The position numbers and the translations under genes were made by a program. This document shows positions 1 through 9,026 of a DNA stretch of 25,000 nucleotides, one piece after another. Origin of the DNA: Tubiluchus corallicola (lineage: Eukaryota; Priapulida; Priapulimorpha; Priapulimorphida; Tubiluchidae); assembly GCA_030141605.1 (NCBI GenBank), contig JAQGDQ010001027.1, forward strand, positions 1 through 25,000. The letters run 5' to 3'. Every line of letters begins with the position of its first letter. Within the stretch, counting starts at the first letter, position 1. Below the pieces are notes generated by a model, which made no database searches, was not told where the DNA came from, and was given only the letters and a program-made list of their open reading frames with translations.

Positions 1-233
1 TATCTTAATCCCTAAAGGCATAAAAACTAATGACAAAAAAACAGAAATCAACACAATACACAATATAAAAGTGATTCTAAAACTTTTTACAGGCGCATAG
101 TAACAATGGAAGCCACTTGAAATATGAAATTTAAAATTATACCATGTCATTAAATAAATAAACCACATTTGTTCCAATAAATCTGGTGTATTTTTTGTTT
201 AAATCTACTGTATACTAATTTCGGTGGTTTCTG

Positions 234-241
234 GATATATA

Positions 242-293
<52 letters not shown>

Positions 294-409
294 AGTATAT
301 GTATATGTATATATGTATCTGTATCTGTATCTGTATCTGTATCTGTATCTGTATCTGTATCTGTATCTGTATCTGTATCTGTATCTGTATCTGTATCTGT
401 ATCTGTATC

Positions 410-464
<55 letters not shown>

Positions 465-470
465 ATATTA
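234..470. repeat. Hexanucleotide microsatellite (TATATG)n / (TATCTG)n
   Basis: A TATATG run is followed by about 16-17 TATCTG units (about 315-412) and then TATATG again. The matching tract in the second A copy (15266-15399) contains only TATATG. The open frames across it (Tyr-Met, Cys-Ile, Tyr-Thr and Asp-Thr dipeptides) are repeat translation, not genes. Confidence 0.97.
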
Positions 471-482
471 ATTAATATCAAT

Positions 483-639
483 AATGTTACAGTTCTTAAT
501 CGTTGCCCAGATGTTTATCTATTATGTGCGCCCGGACTTCATTGCTTAGCGAGTGCGAATGTGGTTTACTGCATGCCTTGCAGCTACCGTGGTATCCTCT
601 AACGTAAAGGATTATTTTCTTCTCAGTAAATGTATGCAA
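483..639 (+). repeat. Dispersed 157-bp repeat, copy 1
   Basis: The segment from AATGTTACAGTTC to GTATGCAA occurs again at 15414-15570 (as part of the A duplication) and, inverted and more diverged, at 17421-17577. The copy at 17421 has unrelated flanks, so this is a dispersed family. I find no convincing pol III A and B boxes, no terminal inverted repeats and no coding potential. The class is unknown. Confidence 0.75.
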
Positions 640-759
640 TAATAAACCACGATAATTAATATACATATTGTAATATATACATAGTATAATTGAAATATAA
701 TACATAAATATTATATATATATATATATTTGTGAATAGGCCTATATGTATATGTATATT

Positions 760-859
760 CAAATAAGCAGAGACCTCTAAAGCTGTTACGTTGAGGCTGC
801 AGCATTGAATTCAAAGCTGCTGTCCCAACGTAACAGGTTTAGAGGCCTTTGCTTATTTG
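760..859. repeat. 100-bp foldback hairpin
   Basis: Two 50-bp arms meet at TTGAATTCAA (805-814). The outermost ten bases, CAAATAAGCA, pair with the far end, and about 42 of 50 positions pair in all. It could be a tiny foldback MITE; I see no clear target-site duplication. The same hairpin lies at 15691-15790 inside the second A copy. Confidence 0.85.
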
Positions 860-1086
860 CTGTCTTGAAAAATGCTATTTTTCTCTTTTTTGAACATAAT
901 AAGTATAATTTTTAAGTATCCCCTCCTATCTCTAATTAGATATCGATTGTTGTTGTACAATAAGGTACGCTGGGTTCTGGTCCTGGGTCCTGGCAATCAT
1001 AATAATAAACCAAGTGACAGTAGCATCAAAATAGACGTCAGAGAAACGTGCTTTACTTTCGTACGACAAACGATACAAGAAATTAA

Positions 1087-1774
1087 AGGAAAACAGGATG
1101 ATTTTTCATATCCTACGCCATTTTGAAGTACCGTAAAATGTCTGCATTTTAACACATATAATAAGGCCAAAGCATTTCTGATAATTATATAACACGTTAA
1201 AAACTTAATCAACGGTGGGCGAGCCCAAGTATTGATGCATAACAAACTAACATAATTTTTAACAGGAAAAAAATTCCACGAGCGCGTTGCACGTGTTTGT
1301 GAAAGAGAAAATTGAAGTAAAGTGCTACTGTAAGAGATTCAGTGTGTCGTAATAAAACTAGACAAGCTTTAAGATAAAAACTCATGAGTTGTCGAACGTG
1401 AGCAGTCTAAATAAAGTTAAAAAAGGGACTTAAAATTTTACATTATTTGCACGCTGTCTTGTTGCTCACAGGGCTTGCGTTAGTCTAAAATTTAAATTTT
1501 AAATTTACCGCTGTGCTCATGCGCGAGCTCTCTAACGTGTGTATTACGTCACAAACGAACAGCTCTGAAGGTGCAGAACCTGTTTTCCACGCAACGCGTT
1601 TCCGCTAGTGCCCATCTAAATGACGAAATGCATATAACAGCGAAGAACTAGCCACGGGAACACGAAATTACTTCTGTGTAGTAATAATTCTTTCACGTAA
1701 GTCATTCTTTAAGAAACAGCATGTTTCCTTTCAATATTTTAAAGAGTAGATTGTTTTGACCTACAGTTTAAGAT
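1087..1774 (+). mobile_element. TTAA MITE, copy 1, 3' end cut by the palindrome junction
   Basis: The element starts after TTAA (1083-1086) with AGGAAAACAGGATG. It matches the complete copy at 16018-16721 up to AAGAT at 1774, where the palindrome arm begins, so it lacks its last 16 bases and the flanking TTAA. It belongs to the family also seen at 3413, 12838, 16018, 20796, 22710 and 24751. It has no ORF worth naming and is non-autonomous. Confidence 0.85.
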
Positions 1775-2037
1775 ATTAAATTTGCAGTCACTTCTATCTA
1801 CAGGTTGGTTGGATTTCAATTTTTCTACGTAATCAAAGTGACTTTATTACAGTTGTCAAGTCAAATTTTCTTTTGCTCAACAAACGTTGCGAAAAAGTTG
1901 AAAAATTCAAATCAACTTCCTCTTCATTTCCTTTGACGCCCAAAAGCCACTTTGACGTTTCTATTTTTCTTTGCGGAACGTTTTTGATCCTCTTCGCCCT
2001 TGATTGTGTGATGATATAGGACCTAATTGCATTCCCG

Positions 2038-2045
2038 TATAAAAA
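2038..2045 (+). promoter_or_regulatory. TATA-like box facing the palindrome centre
   Basis: TATAAAAA lies about 50 bp before the foldback element and points inward. The mirror copy is at 14764-14771 on the minus strand. AT-rich DNA gives many chance TATA matches; no start-site evidence is visible. Confidence 0.25.
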
Positions 2046-2114
2046 CCCTCACTTCTCCCAGAGAAGGAAGAAAACGTGTCCTTTAAATCTCAAAAAAACT
2101 TTATTTTTCTAGAA

Positions 2115-2134
2115 GCTTTCGTCGACTTCGTCAG
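2115..2134 (-). other. Hammerhead-like core, stem II loop lost
   Basis: On the minus strand this reads CTGACGA, then A, then GTCGAC, then GAAAGC. The CTGANGA and GAAA boxes of the hammerhead consensus are intact, but stem II is reduced to a self-complementary GTCGAC with no loop, so it is probably dead. Confidence 0.35.
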
Positions 2135-2314
2135 CTATAAGGTAGAATTATACAATTATAAAAATCATAAAAATTACGGATAAAACTACATGTAAAGTGT
2201 GAGCATACAATAACATTAAAATAAGAGATACAAGATTCGTTGTGTACTTTTACGTTACGTGTAGTTTTATCTGTAATTTTTATGATTTTTTATAATTTTA
2301 TTTCTACCTTATAG

Positions 2315-2341
2315 CTGACAAAGTCCGTAAAGGACGAAAGC
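2315..2341 (+). other. Hammerhead-like core with complete stem II
   Basis: It reads CTGACAA, A, then GTCC, loop GTAAA, GGAC, then GAAAGC. The order CTGANGA-stem II-GAAA is the hammerhead catalytic core, and the GTCC/GGAC stem pairs perfectly. One core base is wrong (A for G in CTGANGA) and there is an extra A before stem II. I could not identify convincing stems I and III or the cleavage site, so activity is doubtful. Confidence 0.35.
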
Positions 2342-2874
2342 TTCTGGAAAATAAAAGTTTTTTTGACATATTAAGAACACTTTCTTTTCCTTATTATGTC
2401 AAGTCTCAGAAGTGCACAATCTTATTATGACCCTGAAGAGTTTGATTTGGCGTGGAAAGTGCACATTTATATGCATTGGCTCTGCCGCGAAGTGAGTGGA
2501 TGTAGAAGTGTTAAGCCAACACGTGCGCGCTGAATTGCATTCAGGTCTTTGTTAAAAAAACGCACAATGAGTTCGTTCTAACGTACAGATACATGGAAAC
2601 TATTTTAGACGCTAGGTGTTTGCGTTACGTTGAAGAAGCCGCGAGGCTTGCAGGATGGAGATAACCTTGATGACTTCGTTTTATACGAGTTTTTCCTGGA
2701 AATCGACTCCATTCCGTGTTAAGTGATTGCTGTTTGCTTGACGTGAGAGAAAATGAGAAGTTTTACAACGAAAAATTTGTATTCCAGGAAAATTTGAAGG
2801 GATTTAAGAATGATAACTAATCGTTTTGCAAATACCTGTTGAATTTTGCACAGTAAAGTATATTTTTGTTAGGT

Positions 2875-3412
2875 AAAAAGTTCCAGAAGAGGTTTTAGAG
2901 GCAATAAAAACTTTGAAGAATGGAAAAAAACCCAGGTATGGGTAATCTTGTAGCAGAACAGCTAAAGCATGGGCCGAAGTTCATTAGCATTGAAATATCA
3001 AACTTATTAAATACTATTACAAAAACAAGAAACTGTCTAAAAGAAAGAAGTTAAACAGGGGATATTAGTGCCTATTCCAAAGCCTAAAAAAGAAAAAAAA
3101 TGAAGACCAGTTGTACTGGTGAGTTTGTTAAGGAAAATCTTGGATACATGCATGATCAGACAGACAGATTAAATGGTAGCTACCAAGTCAAGCTGCATAT
3201 AGGAAGCGACGAAGCATCACTGAACTAGCAATATCAGCAAAGATATTAGCAGAAAAAGATGCTATATCCAGTTCTTATGAAATCTCGATTTTGTTACTTA
3301 ATATGAGCAAGGCGTTTGATACTGTAGAGAGAGCAATTCTCTTCCATGACCTACAAACTGAACTACAACTAGATGAAATGCACGTTATTACAGTTCTACT
3401 AAAGGCTGTTAA
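2875..3412 (+). pseudogene. Non-LTR retrotransposon reverse transcriptase relic, left arm
   Basis: In shifting plus frames the DNA encodes the N-terminal half of a LINE RT domain. In order: EVLEAIKTLKNGKNPG (the usual L..lknGKapG start), GILVPIPKPKK, RPVVLVSLLRKILD, QAAYRKRRSITELA (typically QaayRkgRsT.d), and LLNMSKAFDTVERAIL, which is catalytic motif A (family norm ...D..kAFDtv). The expected first aspartate of motif A is Asn here. A stop follows the KKEKK run and there are frameshifts near 3050 and 3170. The FADD motif and everything after it are missing, because a MITE interrupts the gene at TTAA 3409-3412. The mirror copy at 13408 shares most of the damage. The N-terminal endonuclease was not found. 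The clade is uncertain (jockey/I-like style). Confidence 0.85.
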
Positions 3413-3977
3413 AGCAAAACCGGACCCAATCTTAAACTGTAGGTCCAAACAATCCATTTTTTAAAATATTGAAAGGAAACTTACTATTTTTTCAAAAATG
3501 ATTTACGTGAAAGAATTATTACCACACAAACGCAATTTCACGTTTGCGCCACTAGTTCTTTGCTGTTACATACATTAAACCATTCGCTAGTTAGACGGGC
3601 ACTAGCGTCTGCATTTCGGAAATGCATTCCACAAAAACCAGATGCTGTACCTCACATAACAGATGATGTGTTAGTTTGTGACGTTTTTATCTTAAAACCT
3701 GCCTAGTTTTAGTACAACACACTGAATATCTTACAGTGGTACTGTACTTCAATTTTCGCTTTGAGAAACACGTGCAACACGCTCGTGGAATATTTTTGCT
3801 GTATAAAATTATGTTAGTTTGTGACGTCATCAATAGTTGGGCTCGCCAGTCGTTAATTGAGTTTTTAATCTATAATTTAATTATCAGAACCGCTTTAGCA
3901 GTATGAATTGTGATAAAATGTATACTTTTTATCGGATTTGAAAATGGGTAGTATATGAAAAGTCATCCTGTCTTCCC
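3413..3977 (-). mobile_element. TTAA MITE, copy 2, inserted in the RT relic
   Basis: It is flanked by TTAA at 3409-3412 and 3978-3981. Its ends are AGCAAAACCGGA (plus strand, left) and GGGAAGACAGGA (reverse complement, right), an imperfect 12-bp terminal inverted repeat. At about 565 bp it matches copies 3 and 5 along their length and has no transposase, so it must move in trans. Confidence 0.88.
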
Positions 3978-3981
3978 TTAA

Positions 3982-4480
3982 ACTTCCTGTAAACCTGCCT
4001 AGCCTAGTTTTACATAAGAAGTATGCCTATAGGCCAAAGAGTTAAATTGCCTATCTAGTTTACGTGCGCGTAGGGTTCCCCAGCGTCGTGGTTAATTTCG
4101 CTCGCGTGTGAACAGAGAAATTTGTTGATTGAGTCGATTTTTAGGAACGCATCAAACTGAAATTACATGATTCCCAATAGTCCGCATTTGCTACAATAGC
4201 GGGTTTTGTTGTCTACGAACCATGTTAGAACATTTATTGAGTTGTGCTGTATTTCAGCGAGACTTTCATTGTGATTCATAATTGAAGTATTAACGTTTAC
4301 TAAGTTTGAGAATAATGGCAGTTTTATATCCAATTACAAAACACTAATTCTTTTGGTGGTCCCAGTTATTCTATCTATTGTTGCTCTGTCCCATAATATA
4401 ATCGTATTAGAGAATATTTTCACTCACTGCACCAGGAATTCAGAATCGACAGAACCCATTTAATGTAGATTGCAGCAGAA
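3982..4480. other. Unassigned arm DNA
   Basis: About 500 bp is shared with the mirror arm (12335-12833). I see no ORF of note, no tandem structure and no family I recognise. If the MITE at 3413 is removed, the first bases here could continue the RT frame, but the translation soon stops looking like RT. Confidence 0.5.
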
Positions 4481-4506
4481 CATCATCATCGTCATCATCA
4501 TCATCG

Positions 4507-4547
<41 letters not shown>

Positions 4548-4573
4548 ATCATCGTCATCATCATCATCATCAT
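4481..4573. repeat. CAT/CGT trinucleotide tract, left arm
   Basis: About 31 triplets of CAT interspersed with CGT. The mirror tract at 12285-12334 has only about 17 triplets (GATGAT/GACGAC), so the arms differ here by some 40 bp. It is not inside any reading frame that I believe. Confidence 0.95.
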
Positions 4574-4878
4574 ACGCCCGTCATGTCTATTGTAGACATT
4601 GGGCAGGCAGAATTCTAAAATAAAAGAAATCTGCCTTCAGACAGGTAAACGCAGCAGTAACCCAGCAAAAAACCTAGACACTGCTACGCCAGTGGCTTGT
4701 CAGCACCGCTTCCGTTCCTGAACCTGAATTCGGGTTGTTTATGGGCAATAGTGGAGATCTTATCTGCAGTTACAAACTGCGTTGTGATTGCCATTTCATT
4801 TACCTAAAGATGGCTGACGTACATTAGTGGAAATCTTATCCTCACCGTAAAATTGCTTTTGCAGTTTGTATGCATGCG

Positions 4879-5463
4879 AAGTTTCGGCAATGAATCAGTA
4901 AGTTTAACGTACAATAGCGGAAATCTTATCCGTATATTAAAATGTTCTATGCAGTGTGTTGTACGTTACTAGTGGAAATTTTATCCTCACTGTAAAATAG
5001 AAGTTTCGGCAATGAATCAGTAAGTTTAACGTACAATAGCGGAAATCTTATCCGTATATTAAAATGTTCTATGCAGTGTGTTGTACGTTACTAGTGGAAA
5101 TTTTATCCTCACTGTAAAATAGAAGTTTCGTCAATGAATCAGTAAGTTTAACGTACAATAGCGGAAATCTTATCCGTATATTAAAATGCTCTATGCAGTG
5201 CGTGTGTACGTTACTATTGGAAATTTTATCCTCACTGTAAAATGGAAGTTTCGCCAATGAGTCGGTAAGTTTAACGTACAATAGCGGGAATCTTATCCGT
5301 ATATTAAAATGTTCTCTGCAGTGCGTGTGTACGTTACTATTGGAAATTTTATCCTCACTGTAAAATGGAAGTTTCGCCAATGAAGCAGTAAGTTTAACGT
5401 ACAATAGCGGGAATCTTATCCGTATATTAAAATGTTCTATGCAGTGCGTGTGTACGTTACTAT
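4879..5463. repeat. 122/123-bp tandem array, left arm
   Basis: AAGTTTCG starts recur at 4879, 5001, 5123, 5246 and 5369, giving periods of 122, 122, 123 and 123 bp and nearly five units. Each unit has two related halves built on ACGTACAATAGCGGAAATC and ACGTTACTAGTGGAAAT, each followed by TTATCC. Single diverged halves precede the array near 4750 and 4822. The 152-codon minus-strand frame repeating NVHTHCIEHFNIRIRFPLL is a by-product of the 123-bp period. Confidence 0.92.
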
Positions 5464-6882
5464 CCACAGTGAAAAACGCTAAACACGTGTGGCTGACATA
5501 GATGATGTACTCAAAAATAAGGTGCATGATACGCTGCTGCCCTCTATGAATTTTGTATAACTTAAGCGGTTATACTTTAATTAAAGTTCTCCATAGCCCG
5601 TTCAGCGGAGGGTGTCATAGGCATATTTAGAATTCGTAACTGGCGTTTTCCCCGACCCAACTCGCGATTTTTTCGAAATTTTTCTCAAACAACCTGTAGA
5701 AAAAGCGTTCTAGCGGTGCCTGGTGGGACTTTCGGAAGGAGATATATAGCTCTTTAGAAAGAAGAAGAACAGGGCTACACGATGGTGTGGGCTATATTTT
5801 AGGACAGGTCCACCAAGAGGAGTGACGACGAGTTAATTAGATGTTCTATTTTCGGCAATTTTCGCTTAGAAAACTGCTGACGCAAAGCCATTGTTATGAC
5901 GTCATCCATTGTACTCTGTCTATAACCTTATAACTTTAATTCAGTAAAAGCTGCTGCTGCTGGCTTTGCGTTAAAAACGAGGACTAGGTAGAATGTTCGC
6001 GTATTATTGATTATACGTGTATTTGTACGCAAAATTTTTTGCGGGGCCTTTGCTAGTAGTTTAATTAAAGTTCTCCATTGACGTGCTGCTGTGCTAGACA
6101 CGCTTTGCTGTTGAACTATCACGAGCCTTTAAGCAAGAAAATACCAAGCTGCTGATTGGAAGCGACCGACACGTGTCATTTATTATATCATTACTGAACA
6201 AGTAGACTGGCAACTTAAACATTCGTGTTGTCTGACAAAGATTACTTTCTACCGAGGCGGTCGCTTTCGAATCAAACACTACGTTCTACGTGTCTCGAAT
6301 GTTTGCTTCCGAATCGAGATCGACCTCCGATGCTCCGATGTTAGACCAGCTGGGTGGACGATGGCGATCTCCCTATACGCATTAGTATGGCTTCTGTTTG
6401 GATAGGGTGTTTATGTTGCCCCAGTTTTGGCTTCCCGGCGCGTGTCATCTGAGATCACAGATATTAATGTTGACACGTTTTCTTGCAAATTAACTGTCTG
6501 CAGGGGATAATTCCTAGTTTTTTCCCCTGCTGGATTCGTTAGATTTCATTTTGTGGTTTTGTTAGTGACAAGGGCGGCACGCTGTGCTTTGAGGGGGGAG
6601 GGAGATTAAGCTGGCGATGATGATGCACGGCTAAACGATTTCATTTTCAGAAGCTGCAGTTTGTTTAGTTTACTGAAATAGCTTAAAACAGCGTAAACAT
6701 CGTCTCACGACCAGCTGGGGAAAAAATTAGAAACCCTTTGGTAAATTTCGATCAGTAATCTCAGTTTGTCGTGTTGCTATAGGTTTCGTTTGTAAACAGC
6801 CTTCACTAGTAACCCTAGAATTTAGTTTTCGAATCAATTCTGATTACAAAATTCCAATCTAGATGGTGACGCAAGCATGAGC
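5464..6882. other. Unassigned inner arm DNA
   Basis: It has no recognised gene. Short minus-strand frames of 64 and 61 codons (5928-6122, 6094-6279) recur in the other arm; the 61-codon one is identical there, as expected from near-identical DNA. CTTTAATTAAAG followed by TTCTCCAT occurs at 5574 but is not in the mirror arm at that place, and a related TTTAATTAAAG TTCTCCAT occurs at 6060. A full CRE-type TGACGTCA lies near 5898. Confidence 0.5.
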
Positions 6883-7710
6883 AATGACGTCACAGATATA
6901 ACTAAATGTTTCAGTGCCAATGACATCACAGACACAACTAAATGTAGCAGTGCCAATGACATCACAGACACAACTAAATGTAGCAGTGCCAATGACATCT
7001 CAGACACAACTAAATGTAGCAGTGCCAATGACATCACAGACACAACTAAATGTAGCAGTGCCAATGACATCACAGACATAACTAAATGTAGCAGTGCCAA
7101 TGACATCACAGACACAACTAAATGTAGCAGTGCCAATGACATCACAGACACAACTAAATGTAGCAGTGCCAATGACATCACAGACACAACTAAATGTAGC
7201 AGTGCCAATGACATCACAGACACAACTAAATGTAGCAGTGCCAATGACATCTCAGACACAACTAAATGTAGCAGTGCCAATGACATCACAGACACAACTA
7301 AATGTAGCACTGCCAATGACATCACAGACACAACTAAATGTAGCAGTGCCAATGACATCACAGACACAACTAAATGTAGCAGTGCCAATGACATCACAGA
7401 CACAACTAAATGTAGCACTGCCAATGACATCACAGACACAACTAAATGTAGCAGTGCCAATGACATCACAGACACAACTAAATGTAGCAGTGCCAATGAC
7501 ATCACAGACACAACTAAATGTAGCAGTGCCAATGACATCACAGACACAACTAAATGTAGCAGTGCCAATGACATCACAGACACAACTAAATGTAGCAGTG
7601 CCAATGACATCTCAGACATAACTAAATGTAGCAGTGCCAATGACATCACAGACACAACTAAACGTTGCAGTGCCAATGACATCACAGACACAACTAAATG
7701 TAATAGATAT
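6883..7710. repeat. 36-bp minisatellite, 23 units, left arm inner edge
   Basis: There are exactly 23 units of 36 bp, typically AATGACATCACAGACACAAC followed by TAAATGTAGCAGTGCC. Variants are few (TCTCAG for TCACAG; GCACTG for GCAGTG; ACATAAC). Because 36 is divisible by three, long frames stay open on both strands: SANDITDTTKCS and PMTSQTQLNVAV on plus, VSVMSLALLHLV on minus. I take these as artefacts. Most units contain TGACATCA, one base from the CRE palindrome, and the first unit has TGACGTCA. Confidence 0.97.
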
Positions 7711-8866
7711 TAAAGACCATTATTATGATTACGCAAGAATTCACAGTTATTATTAAACAAAAGAAACTTATTATTGAATAATTTACCTTTTTCTGGTGAA
7801 TTTCGAACGCATAAATTGTCATAAGGATCGCCATGTTTCACGTCTTTGGCGCGAGTGAGCGAGAATGACGTACGAGGTACCGAAAGCGTCTTTGGTTACC
7901 GATGTTTGTTTACCGATCTTTGGTGACCTCGTGACTGCACTCATTACGTCATTCGTCTCGCGCAACGAAAAATGGCGTTTCTTCAAATTTAAACAACGAG
8001 GTGATAAAAAATAAAAAAACAAGTTTTACAGTAAATATATAATAAAATAAAATCGAATATTCGTAATCAGAGTAGGATTTTAAGTTGTAAAAGCTTGTGC
8101 TATAGTGAGACTTGACTTTGCATTAACTTTGACAGGCATTTTGTTAGCGAGATTTCCATTTTCTACCCTTGCAAATTTAATCTATTTCTTCCAATTATTT
8201 CTCTATAAAACGTATGAAGTTTTCTGCAGCAAAAATTCGTTTTAGAGACTGAATGGTGATATTTTCATAACATAAAGGAAAGAACAAGCCACTCAGTATG
8301 TTGGGTTTATTTTACGGTTATCATGTATGTTACTTATGTTACTTAGAAGTATATAATAAAGATATTCGCAAAGAACTTTCTATGAAGCATAGGTTTAAAA
8401 TATACCACCTTTGAATAGAAATTTTCAGGCGTGGTGGTTCCCGCCATTCACTTGAAAATCATGACGTAACTGGGAGACTTCGTGACTCTAGCGGTGCTCT
8501 ACTTAAACTAATTCAGACTTCTGCAGCTGACCTAATGTTCACGCAAAAGTATTACAAAATTAGGTTACTAATCTTTCTGTAAAAACTTATTATACTTTTG
8601 ATGAAGATTAACAGTGCGCTACTTTTCTTCAAGATGAATGACGTCATTGGAAGAAGAATGGACATTGAAAATGGAAGCGTCCAAGCATGAAGTGATCACG
8701 ACTTTAAAGTGATTTTACTAATTACACGAGGCGCTTATTACAGTTTTTTTTACTAAATCCTTTTAACATTTTCTCGTACATTTATAATAAGCCTAACCTC
8801 CTAAAACGGTTGACTTTTCCTTTAATGTCTAAATGAGCTAGAGAAAATTAGCGTTAGAGAGGAAAA

Positions 8867-9026
8867 CATGGGAGATAAAGTCGACCTCCTAGAGCACCAT
8901 CTCTCCGTCAGCATCACTTCCGAGAAACATTTTTTATAGTTGTCGGTCCACGCGAAACATGGCAGATAAAGTCGACCTCCTAGACCGCCCTCGTCAGCAC
9001 CACTTCCGAGAAACATTTCTACATCG
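8867..9026. repeat. Two-copy tandem duplication of about 90 bp
   Basis: ACATGGGAGATAAAGTCGAC at 8867 and ACATGGCAGATAAAGTCGAC near 8957 begin two diverged copies. Both continue with CTCCTAGA and end with CACTTCCGAGAAACATTT. The 74-codon minus frame over them (8822-9046) simply reads the duplication twice. Confidence 0.85.

Larger units (their letters stand above)
1..1774 (+). repeat. Direct repeat A, left copy (1.77 kb)
   Basis: Base 1 onward matches 15034 onward, and the match runs to 1774 (16705 in the other copy). By eye the copies differ at only a few bases (near 132-135 and at 1513) apart from the hexamer microsatellite, which makes this copy 102 bp longer. The segment holds the microsatellite, a 157-bp dispersed repeat, a 100-bp hairpin and most of a TTAA MITE. 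Open frames of 82-88 codons are the same in both copies only because the DNA is; I see no protein family in them. The segment has no TG...CA ends and no primer-binding site, so it is not an obvious LTR. Bases 860-1082 hold nothing I recognise. Confidence 0.95.
2091..2365. mobile_element. 275-bp foldback element, possibly Penelope-like relic, left arm
   Basis: The two halves are inverted copies of each other. The outer ends read CAAAAAAACTTTATTTTTC and, mirrored, GGAAAATAAAAGTTTTTTTG; both halves carry GAAGCTTTCGTC, AGCTATAAGGTAGAA and AAATCATAAAAATTAC. Each half contains a hammerhead-like core. Penelope-like retroelements are known to carry hammerhead ribozymes in their terminal repeats, so a Penelope relic is possible, but no Penelope RT or GIY-YIG sequence is present. 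An ordinary foldback MITE is the alternative. Confidence 0.6.
1768..7710 (+). repeat. Left arm of a 13.3-kb inverted repeat (near-palindrome)
   Basis: Read as reverse complement, this arm matches 15041 back to 9617. The outer edge is TTAAGATATTAAATTTGCAG at 1768, mirrored at 15041. The order of foldback, RT relic, MITE, trinucleotide tract, 122/123-bp array and 36-bp array is the same in mirror image. Spot comparison gives almost no differences around 6300-6480 and a few percent in outer parts, plus indels near 3018, 5560 and in the tandem arrays. Stretches with no recognisable content are 2366-2870, 3982-4480, 4574-4750 and 5464-6882. Confidence 0.95.

Noticed and set aside
872-1245. 82-88-codon frames conserved in both A copies
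   Set aside because: Conserved only because the DNA is duplicated almost without change; they overlap repeats and lack family signals.
3275-3457. 60-codon minus-strand frame as a gene
   Set aside because: Antisense shadow of the RT relic and the start of the MITE.
5069-5527. 152-codon minus-strand repeat protein
   Set aside because: Product of the 123-bp period; two of the left units are 122 bp, and the repeats are broken differently in the other arm.
6883-7710. CRISPR array
   Set aside because: The units are directly tandem with no unique spacers, and the DNA is eukaryotic in character.
6834-7713. Three long open frames (285, 278 and 175 codons) over the left 36-bp array as a repetitive protein gene
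   Set aside because: Both strands and several frames are open because the unit is 36 bp; the translations begin and end with the array, and there is no conserved flanking domain.
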